Assembly (NCBI RefSeq): GCF_010448835.1 | Contig: NZ_CP048409.1 | Coordinates: 248,001-312,000 of the forward strand | DNA length: 64,000 bases | Reading direction: 5' to 3' | Source of the DNA: Draconibacterium halophilum | Lineage (GTDB): Bacteria; Bacteroidota; Bacteroidia; Bacteroidales; Prolixibacteraceae | Translations under genes and position numbers: made by a program | In this document: one piece after another, positions 63,886 through 64,000 of the stretch | Layout: every line of letters starts with the position of its first letter | How positions within the stretch are numbered: position 1 is the first letter of the stretch | The notes under the pieces: generated by a model | The model's database searches: none | What the model saw: only the letters and a program-made list of their open reading frames with translations | Told to the model about the DNA's origin: nothing

Positions 63886-64000
63886 ACACCTATTATGTTT
63901 ATTGTAATTTTTTCTGCTGCTATTTCAGGGTGCGTATTCAACGGTTTCGGTTTTATTGTGGTTTAAAGTTAGCATTCCTGTTAAACAAAACAATATGGGA

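Noticed and set aside
1..64000. tRNA, rRNA, CRISPR arrays, insertion-sequence transposases, integrases
   Set aside because: I looked for conserved tRNA arms, regularly spaced repeats with unique spacers, and transposase or integrase motifs and saw none; no tool-based search was possible.

Overview
The window (about 40-45% GC by eye) comes from a member of the Bacteroidota, most likely class Bacteroidia near the Prolixibacteraceae/Marinilabiliales; the family level is inference. Evidence: a SusC/SusD/SusE glycan-uptake locus, type IX secretion genes (PorZ, PorP/SprF, cargo with both kinds of C-terminal sorting domain), TonB-dependent receptors with carboxypeptidase-regulatory-like plugs, Bacteroidota -7 promoter boxes (TAnnTTTG) before many genes, and no Shine-Dalgarno-like starts.

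Layout. 1-7.7 kb: a peroxiredoxin, a small secreted protein, mfd, a lipoprotein and a BlaI/M56-peptidase pair. 8.1-26.8 kb: a complete starch/maltose locus. One arm reads leftward (MFS importer, GH65 maltose phosphorylase, two GH13 enzymes), the other rightward (SusC, SusD, SusE, a T9SS-secreted GH13 amylase). A LacI-type regulator lies between them and matching palindromic operators lie before both arms. 27-33.3 kb: a leftward five-gene operon of T9SS surface proteins ending in PorP/SprF. 33.7-36.8 kb: a PadR/PspC/DUF4252 cluster led by a small protein with E-x-W-M repeats. 37.6-41.8 kb: a TonB receptor with a partner lipoprotein. 41.9-58.4 kb: housekeeping and conserved genes (nadA, S41 protease, dCMP deaminase, SPOR protein, CysQ, Memo-AMMECR1 fusion, recO, porZ, rdgB, ArsR, polyprenyl synthase, DUF2797, M28 peptidase, DUF1080). 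58.6-64 kb: an accessory region with a dead alpha/beta hydrolase, a nitrilase, a GFA protein and a Thoeris anti-phage operon with two TIR (ThsB) genes around one ThsA.

Most unusual region. The GFA and Thoeris units each start and end with complementary sequences (GTTGTGCTTA...TAAGCACAAC; GTTAGCGGC...GCCGCTAAC). Imperfect palindromes separate the units and all genes share one orientation, which is how integron gene cassettes with attC sites look; no integrase is present. Two near-identical 109-bp MITE-like elements with 15-bp terminal inverted repeats and ACGG duplications sit at the same position in two of these sites. In the starch locus, SusD carries a roughly 195-residue insertion copied from, or shared with, the neighbouring SusE starch-binding modules.

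Quality note. Seven genes (GH65, LacI, SusC, the T9SS type B protein, the S41 protease, ArsR, the M28 peptidase) are each broken by a single missing base, six in G/C runs and one in an A/T run, and each reads through when one base is restored. This looks like homopolymer under-calling rather than gene decay. I annotate these genes over their full spans.
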